64,000 bases of DNA from Cylicocyclus nassatus (GCA_958299035.1 CATQJL010000001.1:75041594-75105593), one strand, 5' to 3'; counted from the stretch's first letter, positions 37,738 to 49,999 are shown. A program made the numbers and translations. Notes: a model not told the origin generated them from the sequence alone.

Positions 37738-38040
37738 GCTATGACATGTGAATACAGTCGAATCATCTCATATGATCATGTGTGTTATTGGACCACTGTC
37801 CACCTTTGGCGTCCCCATCCTGGATTTGGGATCGCAAGAACGTAAGAAACTGACCAAATGTTATCCCTACCATCAATTTTTTAGAGATTGATAATTCGAA
37901 AGAAAAAAAATAAAGAACACAGGAAACACTCACCTGAAGGAGTGCCCACTCCTAGAATCCAGGATGGGGACGCCAAAGGTGGACAGTGCGTGCAGTAACA
38001 CACATGATCATATGAAATGATTCGACTGTAGCTGATCATT
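37738..38040. mobile_element. Foldback MITE
   Basis: Arms of about 100 bases. ACTGTCCACCTTTGGCGTCC with CCCATCCTGGAT on the left (37795) mirrors ATCCAGGATGGGG and ACGCCAAAGGTGGACAGT on the right (37960). CATATGATCATGTGTGTTA is also mirrored. Unique centre of about 80 bases. Confidence 0.65.
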
Positions 38041-40000
38041 GAAAGGCGTACATGCTATATGTGCCAATTCCTCGTGACTCATGGAAAAAAGGGATTATTT
38101 GAAACAGAGGGAGACTTCGGAAAAGAAAGGAACGAATAGGTCAAAGAACTTTTCTTATTTGCTGGATTTCAGCCTCTCCCCTTTACTTTCGCAGTTGATG
38201 TGAACAAAGAGGTACCTTTCCACATTAAAGTGCTCCCAAACCTGTCCTTATGCCTTTCATTTAAAAAAATCCTAACGACTACCCCTCTCCCTGCTTTGTA
38301 TGCGCAAATGAAAAATTCCATTTCTGAAGGCCGGTCCTGATGGTTGCATGCATATACCTCGGGGCAGTACAGTGTCATAGGTTAAATTCCGTGATCGATC
38401 TCTTTTTTTCGCGGAAAAGTTCATACTTACAGAAATCGCCTCGCACACATTCAAGATTTCTCAAAGATTTTACGCTTTATTAGACCTCGATATATAAATC
38501 AGCAGACATTTCGTATGGTTATCGAATATTATGGAAGTTTGAGAGAAAAAGACAGGTGATTTGCCTATCATTAAAATTGCAGCTAGAATTTAGACGAGTT
38601 GTAGTTGTTTGTTTCAAGAGTTTTGTCGATATGCAGATTTTCTGGTTTGAAATGTTATCACTCTTTTCAAAATTGACAGTTTTCTTGCAAGATTTCCTTT
38701 GGACTGTTCATTTTGACACATCAATGCTCCCTTGTAAGGACGGGCAGACATATTCGCTTGTCATCATCAATGGACCCTACGCTTTCTACCTTCGATATCC
38801 AGACTGAGCATTTTCCATGCAGAGAACTCGTAGTAGTGAGAAAAAAATTGAGCAATTTCCCAGATTATTTTTTATAGTGTATTTGCACTGTCGAGAAAAT
38901 GCGGTAAAATTTGCACGTGAATGAATTAACACATTAGTTGGGCAAGTAGTCGGCGTCACGGGCGCAGCTTATTGTTCACGCGAAAATTTCACCTCATGTC
39001 CTCGGCAACAAGCAAATTATATTATGTGAAAAGCTATTGAACTACAAACGAGTAGTGCATGCATTGAGCCATTTCTGAAGCAGATTGCACTTTGTTCACT
39101 ATAAGACTACGCTTACATAGTCATCCTCTGCACCATTTAAGAAAGATGTGTTGCACTTTGATTTTGTTGTGATATTTCAATGGACGATTAGGAGACTGTC
39201 ACAAAAGGTCAACTGACGCAACTGTACTATGCAAGGAACACTCGAAAACTTGACTTTCCAGAAACGTTGTTGAATCACTCTTTTGTTTTCCTTATGACCG
39301 CTCAATGAGTAGCTTATTAATGTGTCATTACCACGCTACTTTGCGTAGAAAAACGTTCGAGCGGAAAATTCTTGGTTGTACGGACGGTGAGAGCTCCCAA
39401 TCAAGGTCAAGCGTAAAAGCGGCATACAATTCTTAGGTTAATATACTTACTCTTTAGCGCTGCAAGATTTTATGGTTTTTATATCGACGAAATTTCTAGT
39501 AAACTTACGGCATTCTGAGTAAAGATGTATGGTCCAAATTGATGTCTGGACAAGCTAATTTTTTTTGTTGCACTCGCTCATTAAATCATTTTGTTGCTGT
39601 GTGCAAGACGGGATGCACCAACATGAACGATAGGTGCCAGCCATGCGCGTTGTGTAGGTCAAATTTTTCTTAAAACCTATATTTGCGTTTTTGATATAAA
39701 AAATTTAGAAAGAACGCTGAGAGCGTAGTGGACCCTGATCCTTATTATTCGATACCATTTCGATCCGGTGTTGAACATAATCTTCCAAAAATGGCGACTA
39801 CAATGGGGCAAACTGACAGCCGCAGGGGTACAGCATGCTTATTCGCAGCTAATGTGCAAGACCTCGAGATAACCTCCTTTACTTTGCACCCCAAGAACTT
39901 ACCAACCTGTTATAAGTCGTCATCAGGCCGGGTCTAATTCAGATTGATTCAATTTTAATTACAGTTGACGGGTTTTTACTTACTAATGTACTTGAACTAG
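38040..40000. other. No recognisable gene within block A copy 2
   Basis: Open frames at 38169-38378 (minus) and 39728-39937 (plus) have no recognisable domains. The latter has no counterpart in copy 1. Confidence 0.35.
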
Positions 40001-40940
40001 AATGTGTAATGGCATGTAGACAAATAGCATTATCTATGTTTGCCTTAGCAACTTGTCAATGTCTCAGCAAACAGACAGATGAACAACTCAAAGATTAACC
40101 CTGTTATTTATGCGAATCCTAGCAAAACGCAGAAAGCAAACAACGGCGCCTCTAGTGCATATGACACGCACGTCCTCCAAGACATGAAGATTTTTGAGCG
40201 TTTGCAGGAAGTCTTGACTGAGAGCGGAAAGGAATGCAAAAGTACCTTGACTTTCTAAAATGTGCAATTATTTTTGGTCTTTGACTCCAAGCACTTAGAT
40301 TCTTTACATGCTGTATTTTCAATCCATTTTACATACATAAAAACGCGACTAGTAAACTTTTCTCAACGAGGCTCCAAGAATACTACTGAAAATCAGCAGG
40401 ATATGCGATATAGATCCATTTTGGAAAAAAAACTGCTAGTCAAGTAGACTATGGTGGAAGTGCAAAGTGGGAGCGAAAGTCAGGACTTATAAAGGCTAAA
40501 AGAGTTCAAGCGAAAATTTTCTTCTATGTTTTATTCGGCTGACTACCACTAGTAGTTTGAGGGAAAATCGGATCTTCTGAACATGAGCAGCGTATTTAAA
40601 TCAATATAATTTGCTCTTGATTCTATGAATTTTCGCAGTAAATTAAAATTTAGAATTGGTAAATAAGACAAATGAAGGCAAACTCAACGACATTTATTTT
40701 CGTCAATTCTTTAGTCTTTGAGGCTAACGTCCAAATACATACAAGCATTCTAATCAGAAGTTTGTGTAATTGATTTTGTCAAAAAAATTGAAGTGGAGTT
40801 TGTTACTCAATAACAAGCCTCAAACGAATTGCAATGTCTTTTTCATTATTTCCGCGTTTCTGGAGAAAACTGCAAAAAATCATAGATTCAAGAGCAAGTT
40901 ATATTATAAATACGTTGCTTATGTTGAGAAGACCTTCGGA

Positions 40941-41189
40941 CAGTGGCGTATCGAAGGGATGGGGGGGGGGGGCAGTGACTTTCATACTTGTAAGATTTGA
41001 GCAACTTTTAATTCCAAAAATTCAAACTAGCCCTGTATATTTTTTCTTGAATTTTTGGGATTGTGAGCAAGCAAAAATATTGGGAAGCATCCCAAAATTT
41101 TTTCGAGTGCGTGGCTAACGCAATGCAACTTCATCCAAATCTCCCCTCAACCCCTCCCCCTTACAAAAGGATATCCTGGGTATGCCTTG
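40941..41189. mobile_element. hAT MITE copy in block A
   Basis: Starts CAGTGGCGTATCG after CCTTCGGA and ends CCTGGGTATGCC.TG before CCTTTGGG. The flanks are a plausible decayed 8-bp target duplication (6 of 8 match). A G tract sits near the left end and GTGGCTAACGC inside. Absent at the matching place in block A copy 1, so it inserted after the duplication. Confidence 0.7.
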
Positions 41190-41639
41190 CCTTTGGGGAA
41201 GACATTTTGCTGCAAAGCAGCTCGCTTTTAGAAGTGACGAGAACAATTGTAATGACCTCGCTTTCTGATTTGTTGTGTACCACATCAAACTTCAAAAAAG
41301 AGCTTATCGCAACTGGTCTCGTCATTTTCGTCGCTTACATGAAGCCGGAACAATGGCCCACGCGACCCCGCTCGAGACCAAAAGTGGAGAGTAAACAACT
41401 TCCAAAGTTCAGTTCATTGCGCCATATCAGTGCCAAATGACGTACAATCATTCAACAGCTTTTCAAAGCTGAGCGAAGATCAAATGTACTTTGGCAGCCG
41501 CACAAGGAGAACTTTTAGCTGTATGATTTGCTTTTCAATGGGAAAAAGAGATACAAATGATTACGTAACTTGTAGACTACTCTACGTAAACTATTTGGAA
41601 AACAAAATCACATACGCGTGATAGGATATCGTCACTATA

Positions 41640-42630
41640 TGGAAAAGTGTTAAAAGACATTTAAATGACAAAATATGTTCATTTTAACTTCAAAGAAGGC
41701 AGGAGTATGTGTGATAAGAGATCAATTTACTGTCCTCAAATCAGTGTATTTATCATAGAATCTTCATTTTTGACGCAGAATTCTCATCGTGATCCCGTCA
41801 AAGTAGAAAAGCAGCAACACAGACATTGAAACCAACAAAGATTAACATTGACAAAAAGATATATGACCTTGCATACAAGGGCTGAGGCCTGGATAGCAAG
41901 CACTCTTATCAACCTCTTCAACACAATCAAGTAAATACTTTACGCTTCGTTATAACACACTTACATTTGAGCTCTTATTTATTCTAACTTTGATTTTGAG
42001 CTGTTGACAACAAACTATTAACTTTCGAGCAATCATAAGTGCAAGTAAATTTCCATATTTATGCCATTGTTCAATCCTCAAAAGCGATATAGAGAAACTG
42101 AGTGAGGATACGAGTTATGTTATAGAACAAAAACATGAAAGATTTGCTAAATTGTAAAATCATTGTAATTTATAGACGGCTTAGATTGCGCACCTGCCTC
42201 ATTCAGACAAAGCTCATGTATTTGTAAATGAACATCCTATTTTCTTTTCGTTTTCCTCTCACTATTAAGAGAGAATCTGTAGACAAATGTAATTGAACAA
42301 GCAATTGATTTTTCTACTGCTCCTGCTCTTTGAAAATCCCAACATTGAATATTTCAGAAGAGCGAATAGCTTCGAAAGAGAATGGATTATTGTGGCTATC
42401 ATTCAGCATCGTAGTTCGTGAATGCGGCATAAATGATTTTCGAATGAGATTCATAGCGCGACAAGTCTTCAACAGAAATTTAGTACACTGATATTCACCC
42501 TTTCTTTTTTCAATAAAAGTATGGTTCTAGGCCAATAAATCTCTAAAAAAATTGTACACAACGAGATACGTGGCTTGCGAACCCGAACCCTCGGCAGCCA
42601 GCGAATCACAATGTTCTATCCGCAACCAAA
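41640..42630. other. No recognisable gene
   Basis: AT-rich, no supportable gene or clear repeat. Confidence 0.35.
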
Positions 42631-42636
42631 CCTAGG

Positions 42637-42928
42637 GACCCGTCATACTTCGCCGAAAAAAGCCTAAAAGCGCCCATAAAAGCCGAAAAAAAAAAGCATA
42701 AAGTAACCCCAAAAAGCCCGAAAGCGCCGGAACGCAGAAACGAACTCTTGGTAGATTTCTGACATTACTTTGATGATGTGCAAACGACAGAAAATACCAA
42801 AAAGACTCGGATGCGAACAACATCCTCAGCTCCAAAACTTGTAAAAGGGTGTTCCGGCTCTTTCTGGCGCTTTTGAGCTTTTTGGGCGCTTTTGGCCTTT
42901 TTTGGGTAAGTATAACGGCTCTCTTAGC
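42637..42928. mobile_element. TIR MITE with GCGCTTTT arms
   Basis: The left end CCGTCATACTTCGCCGAAAA and the right end (as reverse complement) CCGTTATACTTACCCAAAAA start inverted arms rich in AAAAGCGCC units. The centre is unique. No coding; superfamily not assigned. Confidence 0.5.
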
Positions 42929-43090
42929 GTCTTATGTCGTCGTGTCATTCAGCTTTTGATGTTACCTTTCTTTATAGACCGAAAAAAAACCGCCACAACA
43001 GCTAGATACAACTAATTCAACACTGGAAATCGAGCTGGCAATACAGAAGATGATATTGTAAGCCTTGATTGTTTTTCAATAGCTTTCAAG

Positions 43091-44065
43091 CAGTGGCGCA
43101 CTGGTGGAAGAGCGAAGGACCCTTTTTCCACCTGAGGATGGATTGCAAAATTTTCGAAAGTTATTAGGTTGGCCCAAAAGTAAACCGTATTTTTGAATAA
43201 ATCAAGCCATTTTCGTTTTCCTGGCAGACTTGGGGTACCATTCGATAAAGCGAAGCAAGCTCTGCAAAATGACCACCAAAGGTCCGCCTAAGTCGCATTC
43301 CATGTAAAGTTTGAAGCCAAAATCGAAAAAAAATTTTCACCTGAAAATTGGATTTTCGCGAGAAAGAACCCTACGGACCCCCAGCTTGGTCATTATATAG
43401 TAGGCACATAGTAGTACTCAAATAAGCTGCCGAATTTTTTCCGAGCATAGAAAGCGAGAAACAAAAATTGTCCAAACATGGCAAACTCCGCCCCCAGCCC
43501 CTCCCACATATGTCATTGTATACTACAAGCCTTATTAAGTACAATTCCAAAACCTTACCCCTGTATGTGCTCTTATAATCGAGAAATACCAAGTTTTACA
43601 TTAAAAAAAACCCGAAAAAAGTGGCATTTTGGCATTTTGGGACCCGCCTTTGTTTCTCAATTTTGAACTCCGAAAAAAATCAACCAAAATTATTTTTCGA
43701 CACTACTATGTGTCTACTATATAAGGACCAAGTTGGAAGTCCGTAGGAACTTTCTGGAAGGAGATCCGATTTTTAGGGTAGCTGAAAAATTTTGATTTTT
43801 GGATCCAAATTTTACCTGGATAGCGACTTAGGCGGTTCTTTGGTGGTCATTTTGTAGAGCTTGCTTCGCTCTATCGAATGGTGCCCCAAGTGTGCCAGAA
43901 AAAACAAGAACAGTTTGATTTATGCAAAATACGGTTTACTTTTGGGACAACCTAATACTTACACGAGTTGTAAAATGTGCAGGTGACTTGATCACGCTCG
44001 TGAATAATTGAAAGAAATCTTGCAATTTTTTTGAAAATTCAGATTAGTCTTCAAAAAATATATGC
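43091..44065. mobile_element. hAT MITE interrupted by a mariner-like MITE
   Basis: The left end CAGTGGCGCACTGG and then GATTGCAAAATTTTCGAAAG follow the hAT MITE consensus. The consensus resumes after 43957 with TTACACGAGTTGTAAAATG and CAGGTGACTTG. The gap between is exactly the TA-flanked element at 43164-43955. The right terminus has decayed. Confidence 0.6.
43164..43955. mobile_element. Mariner-like long-TIR MITE with TA duplication
   Basis: Ends TTAGGTTGGCCCAAAAGTAA and (reverse complement) TTAGGTTGTCCCAAAAGTAA, flanked by TA at 43162-43163 and 43956-43957. These are typical mariner tips. The inverted arms are long, each carrying GCGAAGCAAGCTCT/AGAGCTTGCTTCGC and a CGCCTAAGTCGC string, so the whole 792 bp can fold back. 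No transposase. It sits inside a hAT MITE. Confidence 0.8.
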
Positions 44066-44549
44066 GAAGACATGGTGCCAATTTCATGGTTACCTCTGTT
44101 GCCTTTTAGAGTAAAATGTAATTGCGAAAAAGTTCAGCTTTTGCTGAGCTGTGAGCATGCTGCGATTTCGTCCCGTTTTTTCTTTCGTGACGATTCATTA
44201 TCCTTCGCATGAAAGTGAGTTTCGAAAAATTAAGAGATTTTTGATTACTAAAAATGGATAATTGCCAGTGAGATAAGCCCGCGAATAGTGTCAGCCTGAG
44301 TATGAGAATTTTGCAGTCAAAAATTGCATTCTCTATAGTTCAGAAATCGAGCATTTTTGACCAACACTTCCAGCAGAATAACAGGGATAAAGCGAATATG
44401 TTAGAATACGTTGTATGTACTATAGCAGTTTAAAACGTATTTCACGTGTAACTGTATTCAATAGAAGTTGAAATTCACGACGGTCATGTTCAGTACGTTT
44501 GTAAAGCACAATATAAAACGCAAAAGCAAAGCGAAACTTTACCTCAAAA

Positions 44550-45366
44550 ATGAAGTGCGCCTATCTAGCCCTTATTGTGAGCCTTTTTACTTACTTCAAC
44601 ATTTTTTAGCTAAAGAACAAGCATTTAGCTTCTACTTGCCCTGGCGGTGTGTGCAGACGCCAAGAAAAAACAACCAAAACGTGGGGGTAAAAAACCAAAA
44701 ATTCCGAAGAAAAAACCGAAACCTTCTCGACATCCGAAACCTTCGAAACCTTTTATAATCTGGCCACCTCCGAAACCCTCACCACCTTTGCCACCTACGA
44801 AACCCGAAAAACCTTCGAAACCCGCACTACCTTCGAAACCTGAGAAATGTAGTCAGGAACAAAGAGTGATGAACAAATGGCTCCAAGAAGCTCTTCAAAA
44901 AGGCAAACAAGGTATTGGACAACCTGGCGCAGTGAGTTCACCCTTGATTTTCATAAAATTCTTGAAATTCGGTTAAAGTTGTGTGATTAATCTGAAATTC
45001 GAGTCGAAAACACAAATTATTTGTGTCAATGTACATACAAAGTTTCTTGAAAGCTTACGACAGTTGTAAAAAGGATTACTTCCAGATGTACTTCTGCGGC
45101 CTTTGGAGAGTACTGGATGTAGCGCAAGACTATGTAGAAGTGGCAGGGATAAAAATCTTGGAAGGGATAGAAATTATCAAACACAAATTCAATTTTGAGT
45201 AAGTAGGAATGTTGCCTTTTTTGGGAGAATCATCCTTCAATTTGCAGGAGCCAACATAAGCAAAAATACGTAGATGAATTCGAAATGAAACACCACAAGA
45301 ACATTTCGAAGGTAAATTCAATTTGGAATGATTGTCATCTTCCAGAGCCCATACATATGTTTTTAA
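44550..45366 (+). CDS. Small secreted Lys/Pro-rich protein, five exons
   Basis: Predicted exons: 44550-44576, 44629-44931, 45086-45198, 45248-45311 and 45346-45366. All introns are GT...AG (33-154 nt, acceptors such as TTGCAG and TTCCAG) and all phases agree, giving about 175 residues. Exon 1 plus the start of exon 2 reads MKCAYLALI + LLLALAVCADA, a textbook signal peptide with likely cleavage after ADA; the split inside it supports the intron. Residues about 20-75 are a Lys/Pro tract of KPSKP and KPEKPSKP units. After this come a Cys (KCSQEQ), an amphipathic stretch MNKWLQEALQKG, then MYFCGLWRVLDVAQDYVEV and a Lys/His-rich end. A TATAAAA lies at 44512 and a possible trans-splice acceptor (GTTCAG) near 44491. 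No known family recognised; an extracellular or cuticle-associated role is only inference. Exon 4 could alternatively join 45834-45962 in phase. Confidence 0.6.
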
Positions 45367-45833
45367 CCTGGTAATTCATAGTATGCGAAAATCTCTTTTG
45401 AATTTGCAAATCTTCGCATGGAGACGTTCACTTTTTAACGCATTATGTTTGTCTGTGAATGTTCTCAAATCAACAAAATTCTTTCTCAAAATCTTCAAAA
45501 AATGCAAACCTTGCTTTCAGAGCAATTAGCACTAGAACTTATCGTTAAACAAGCACAGCTCAAGAACAGAATCCGCCAAATAGCTCTATTGAACCCGTTT
45601 TCAAGACTTCTAAGTTGCAACGTTGAGATTCTTAAGGTTATTTTCTGATTGAAAAAAAACCAAATCATTTACCTCCTAATGCATGGTTTACCTGCAATGG
45701 CGAACAAAAATGTTAAAGTTAGCAGTAGAGCTTATTCGCACAATAAATTACCAAATTTAATTACCTTGATTTTTCTTTTCAAAAGCTTCTTTCTTAAATT
45801 TCAATAATGAAAATTTCTGTTTCTGAAAAACAG

Positions 45834-45962
45834 GGACGAACCAGCGCTCAACCCGATAGCATGTTTCTACAGTATGATACTAACTCGAACAGCTATATTG
45901 TTGTCGCTCTGCATTTAATCCAGCAAAAGCTTTTGACTAAAATGAATTCTGGCAATAGATAA
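45834..45962 (+). CDS. Candidate alternative 3' exon or next-gene exon
   Basis: After TTCTGAAAAACAG the frame reads 42 codons (starting GRTSAQPDSMFLQYDTNSN, ending KMNSGNR) to TAA. In phase 0 it would join exon 4 of the upstream gene directly. A second open stretch at 45521-45638, after TTGCTTTCAG, encodes a helix-prone Leu/Gln-rich segment but needs phase 1. Which of these is used cannot be settled from sequence alone. Confidence 0.35.
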   Translation, partial: GRTSAQPDSMFLQYDTNSNSYIVVALHLIQQKLLTKMNSGNR

Positions 45963-46642
45963 CAATACTAACATTCTCGGAGGCCCTTCTTTGGATGTAC
46001 TCGAAATTTTTTACGATCATCTACATCAATTTCAGTATATACCTCTGAAACTAGGACATATGGAGCTGTTACCATTTGGCTGCAAGTGGGAGATAGATCG
46101 AGCAACAGACAAAGAGGTCAGCTGCCTCTTCGTAACTTCCGAATTTTTGCTTTTCCTGAAGGATCTTGCAACACCTGGTCTATTCCCGGATCTTCCCTTT
46201 TTCTTGCCTATGTTACAGAACATGTAAATATAATTCTGAGTAATGCGATATTGTGCAACTTTTCGAACATTCTGCATGTGACTAAGAAGGGAAGGATCCT
46301 AATCCACAGTGGCAAACTGTAATGGAACAACCATTATATGCGTCTTGATGAGCTGATTCCAAACCCAACTTTCGTATCTGCTGCGGAATTCCCTCAAAGA
46401 AATTATGATCGGTCAGAGGCGTGAGCAATACAGCTTGAGAGCGCAGTATAGGCAAGGTGTTGAGCCTACTGACTACAAGGATTGCCCACATTAATCAGAA
46501 ACATAAATGTTTCACGACTAATTCTTGAAGGGTGCCATTTAACTTTCGCCATATTTGGGCCCCTAGTTGATAAACTTCCTCCAGAAAAATCCGCAGCAGA
46601 TATAGAAAATAAATTTAGACTCAGCTCAACAAACACCTAATA

Positions 46643-47540
46643 TTAGGTCGTAAAGAAAGTTCCTGGGCACTTGCAAAAATCTTTTCAAGTCGCTGTAACT
46701 TCATGCAGATTGATCCTTTTTCAAAGCTACAAATTTCTCTGCAAAGACACAACAAATTTTTGTCTTGTTGGCTTTTCAGCGCCTCATTGCGGTCCATCAG
46801 CATGCCCAAAAGGGAAAAAGACCGACGCGAAAAATGCCTTAGTGTGCAGGATCATCTCAGGCAGGATGAGAGCTGGAGAGCTCAGATGCTGTAGTTATAT
46901 AGAGATCTGCTGGGGCTGTTTTAGGGATTATTCATGTTTTTGAAGGGCCACTTGCAAAAAATCCTCCCAGAAAATTTGAAAGATCGATCATTTTTGCTCC
47001 TAAAAGCCCCCACCACTTTCGAGTAAGTGACTTTGTAGTCTTCTAGTTCTGCACTGAACGGATCAGATCTTTGATTACTGGCAACATTGTGGGGGTAATG
47101 CCTTGCACATCTTTTGTACCCATCACCCAGGCCAGGCGGTTTCCGCAGAAGCGACGTCATATGCGAAAAGAGCTGCGGTCAGAGGCAAGTTCGTTGGCTT
47201 GCAATTTCTGAGCGCAAAACGCGAAACACTGATGCAGTTGTGGTCAGAAGTTGAAAGGCTCCTCATTCAGCTCACCTATGATTTGGACGAAATTCTTTGC
47301 AATGCACAGAAAGCAGCAGAAAGGAAAAGTGTGAAATTTTTATGGTTGGAAAGATTTTCTTTTTTGATGTGCAAATCAAACATGATTTGATATCCGTAAA
47401 AATCGGAAGCGGTTCTGAAAAGTTTATGTTTTTCCTAGTGAACAGTATAAGTTATTGTCAAAGTCCGACCGAGCGCCAAAGAATGGGTCAGAAAACGAAA
47501 TTTCCAAAAGTGCCCGGGAACTTTCTTTACAATCTGATAA
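46643..47540. mobile_element. TA-flanked MITE, mariner-like
   Basis: The left tip TTAGGTCGTAAAGAAAGTTC follows TA. The right tip in reverse complement reads TTATCAGATTGTAAAGAAAG and is followed by TA. Both continue into a GGGCACTT string. The inner arms are weakly inverted. Several open frames inside are not conserved between arms. Confidence 0.5.
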
Positions 47541-47909
47541 TACGCATTTCGCAGCAGATCGCTACTACGTTTTGGGATCCTTTCCTAGTAAGTGTTTAGT
47601 AAACCATTTGTGCTCTTATTTTTAATTATGAATAAATTTTTTTTGGCAGATCATGTCTCACCCTAACTCCTCTTTTCAGCGGGGGAAGTGGTTGACAGCC
47701 TAAGAGCGCGAGCGCGAGACATTATGCTGGCTCGAGACTTGTACATGATGATTCAATGATGAATGGTGTAAATCAGACAGTAGACGGAATAAGAGGGTGT
47801 TTTCGAAATTGCGGATTGATCGCCGAGGGCGATGGAATGGCGCGTCGACATTACCGCAGCCGAAACGGCTAATTTCGACAGTGCGCATGACCGCCGAGAA
47901 TGAAAACGT

Positions 47910-48100
47910 GAGGCACGAACCATACTTGATCCACTTTATCTAGTGGAACCACTTCGTTATCTACCAAATCGGTGAAATAGCGAGGCGGATCTGTGCTTGA
48001 TAAACTTGATCCATTTGGTCCATTACGCTTTTGGTTATCATAGCGAAGTGAATGAAGTGGATCAAGCGGATCAAGTGGTCAAGTATGGCGGGTGCCTGGA
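47910..48100. mobile_element. Short foldback element
   Basis: CATACTTGATCCACTT at 47920 mirrors the GATCAAGTGGTCAAGTATG near 48068. GGAACCACTTCG and CGAAGTG..GAAGTGGATC also mirror. About 190 bases, no coding. Confidence 0.5.
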
Positions 48101-48369
48101 ATAACAACAATTCGTAAAATCATCAGTTGCGTATACTATCTATGTATCTGGGAAACCACAAATATTGAAAATACCCTTTCAGAACAGGTTTGCCTAGCAA
48201 TTTTTCACTCTGATGCAAATCATCACAAATTACGTGATGAAAAATGAGCAGGCAGCGGTCTTGATGGTCCAAAATTTGGGCGAGTTTTATTCAAATCTCA
48301 AATTGGAGGCAATTACATTGCAGGAATGAATTTTGGAAAAAAGACCATGTAAGCAAAGTGTGATCGGTA

Positions 48370-48660
48370 GAAATCGAAACTTTCCTGAGCTATTCATTTA
48401 GAAGTCTTGGACTTCCACACAATCTGCTGAATTTTGGTGAAAATCTCAGTTTGGAGAGCATTTTCACACATTGAAAATTGTTCTGTAAAGGAGAATACAC
48501 GAACAAGCTGTGATCTCTTGGTTAGAAGTAAGGTTGTACCTTTCTTGAGCTAAACCATCCAAGCGGAATCTTGGACTTCTACAAAATTGTAAATTTTGAT
48601 AAAAAATTTGAAGAGTATTTACACTGTACAAAATCTTCTACAAGTGTAGCTTAATCAGTT
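48370..48660 (+). repeat. Diverged tandem repeat, ~165-bp period
   Basis: Two units share TTTC.TGAGCTA, TCTTGGACTTC.ACA.AAT, and an ending of CAC.TTGAAAATTGTTCTG/CACTGTACAAAATCTTCT. It is moderately diverged and non-coding. Confidence 0.4.
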
Positions 48661-49321
48661 TGTTAAGAACGTGAGTCAATTTTTATTAACCAAGCAAAGA
48701 GGAATCCAAGCTGTAACAAACTGTTATATCTTTGTTACAGTGTTTTGAAGAAAAAGCAGGTAGTGTAACTGCGTGTCTCTTTAAAATTTGGGTTTTCATG
48801 TGGCAAGCTTCACCAAAAAAGATGAAAACGCGGTGTAGATTACATGCGATCTCAATTAAGCGCCAAATGATGTGTTTGCTGACCCACTTACAGCGACCCA
48901 TAAGGTCGGCAGTAAGTTCATAGATCAACTTAGCGAAAGTGAGGGCAACCATAGAGCGATGCTTTGCGAGGTCGTGCCAAATGTTCAGTTCGAAACGAAA
49001 TCTATGGTGTGACGATACACCTATGCACAGCTTTGCAATAGTGGCTATTGTGTTGATTCTGATGTACTTTTATGATTATAAAATGTGATTTGGTGGTGTC
49101 AAATAAAACAGAAACCTCGCATGGTTGTATTGAATAAGTCATCGCGCATAGATAGTTTGCTATAGGAGCTTCTGCCCACTGACATATCGTTATAATATAC
49201 TATGAGATTATGTGCGATTGAATCTCGCAATTAGAATATCGAACATATTTTCCATCAAAAACGATTTCAACATTATTTTCCAGAATCTCTCTTCTCTAAA
49301 CCTGGGCATATTGGTGTATTG

Positions 49322-49561
49322 TCTTCTGTTAATATATGCCAGAACCAGTTTTTTACGGTGGTAATGTTTATTGAACTGACGCGTTTCGACTAAGTCGTCG
49401 TCTTCGGAGGTCTGAAAACAAATTGCAGTCTCCTTTCATCCAGCGAAACCGCCAAACGCCATCACGGCATTGCTTTGTCTAGACGTTGTCTCATGCACAA
49501 CGTACTGGGAAACGTATAGATGAAGAACCTTGGATCCAGCGCGATGTTAGTGAAAGTAATA
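49322..49561 (-). repeat. Left pseudo-LTR (inverted) with ribozyme-like motif
   Basis: The reverse complement matches 57750-58000: TTTCACTAACATCGCG, GGATCCAAGGTTC, ACGTTGTGCATGAGACA, GCGTTTGGCGGTTTCGCT, AGACCTCCGAAGACGACGAC, TTAGTCGAAACG and TTCTGGCATA. It abuts the truncated RT frame, so the first codons of the 49520 open frame are really repeat sequence. Confidence 0.75.
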
Positions 49562-49999
49562 GCCTTAGATGAGAGACTGATAAATAGGTTGAAATTAGAA
49601 AATCCAAAATGCCCTGTGTTCTACCATCTGGTGAAAACTCATAAGTTGACAGCGAGCGAGATCCACTCTTTGTCACCACAAACGTTTAAAATTCGCCTAA
49701 TAATCAGCTGTGCTGGCGGACCCACGGATAGAATTGCGCGGTTTCTCAACAAGATCGTAAGCCCAGCTACTCGCCAAGGTACCATCGCACTTGTCCAACA
49801 CTTTTCAGTTTGTGAAACAGTTGCGAGATTTGAAGTTAGTCAGAACAGTGTCATCGAGTCGTTTGACGTAACATCATTGTACACTAATGTTCAGAATGAT
49901 GCTGCACTGCAATTTGGCTTGAGTAAAGCATGCATATTGACCCTCGTCAACGAATGTTTGAAATATAAAATTTTTAAGTGGTCTGGGAACTATTATTCT
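49520..49999 (+). pseudogene. Penelope-like reverse transcriptase, N-terminal fragment
   Basis: An open frame with the PLE RT signature: CPVFYHLVKTHKL, then KIRLIISCAGGPTDRIARFL and a motif-A region VIESFDVTSLYTNV, where the Asp of FDVTSLYTN is the first catalytic aspartate. It continues to KWSGNYYS, where a MITE interrupts it. The same domain resumes at 50464. The upstream part of the RT is absent, and the frame begins inside the inverted pseudo-LTR. Role when intact: cDNA synthesis for retrotransposition. The product is not functional here. Confidence 0.88.

Larger units (their letters stand above)
36100..41640. repeat. Duplicated block A, copy 2
   Basis: Second copy of block A (see 17450-22300), enlarged by a mariner-like MITE at about 36.7-37.5 kb, a foldback at 37.7-38.0 kb and a hAT MITE at 40.9-41.2 kb. 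At 41290-41440 the plus strand reads a hydrophobic stretch ELIATGLVIFVAYM followed by a basic tail and TGA. Copy 1 (21905-22020) keeps ISIALFIFV but then a stop, so any ancestral coding there has decayed in copy 1. Confidence 0.6.
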
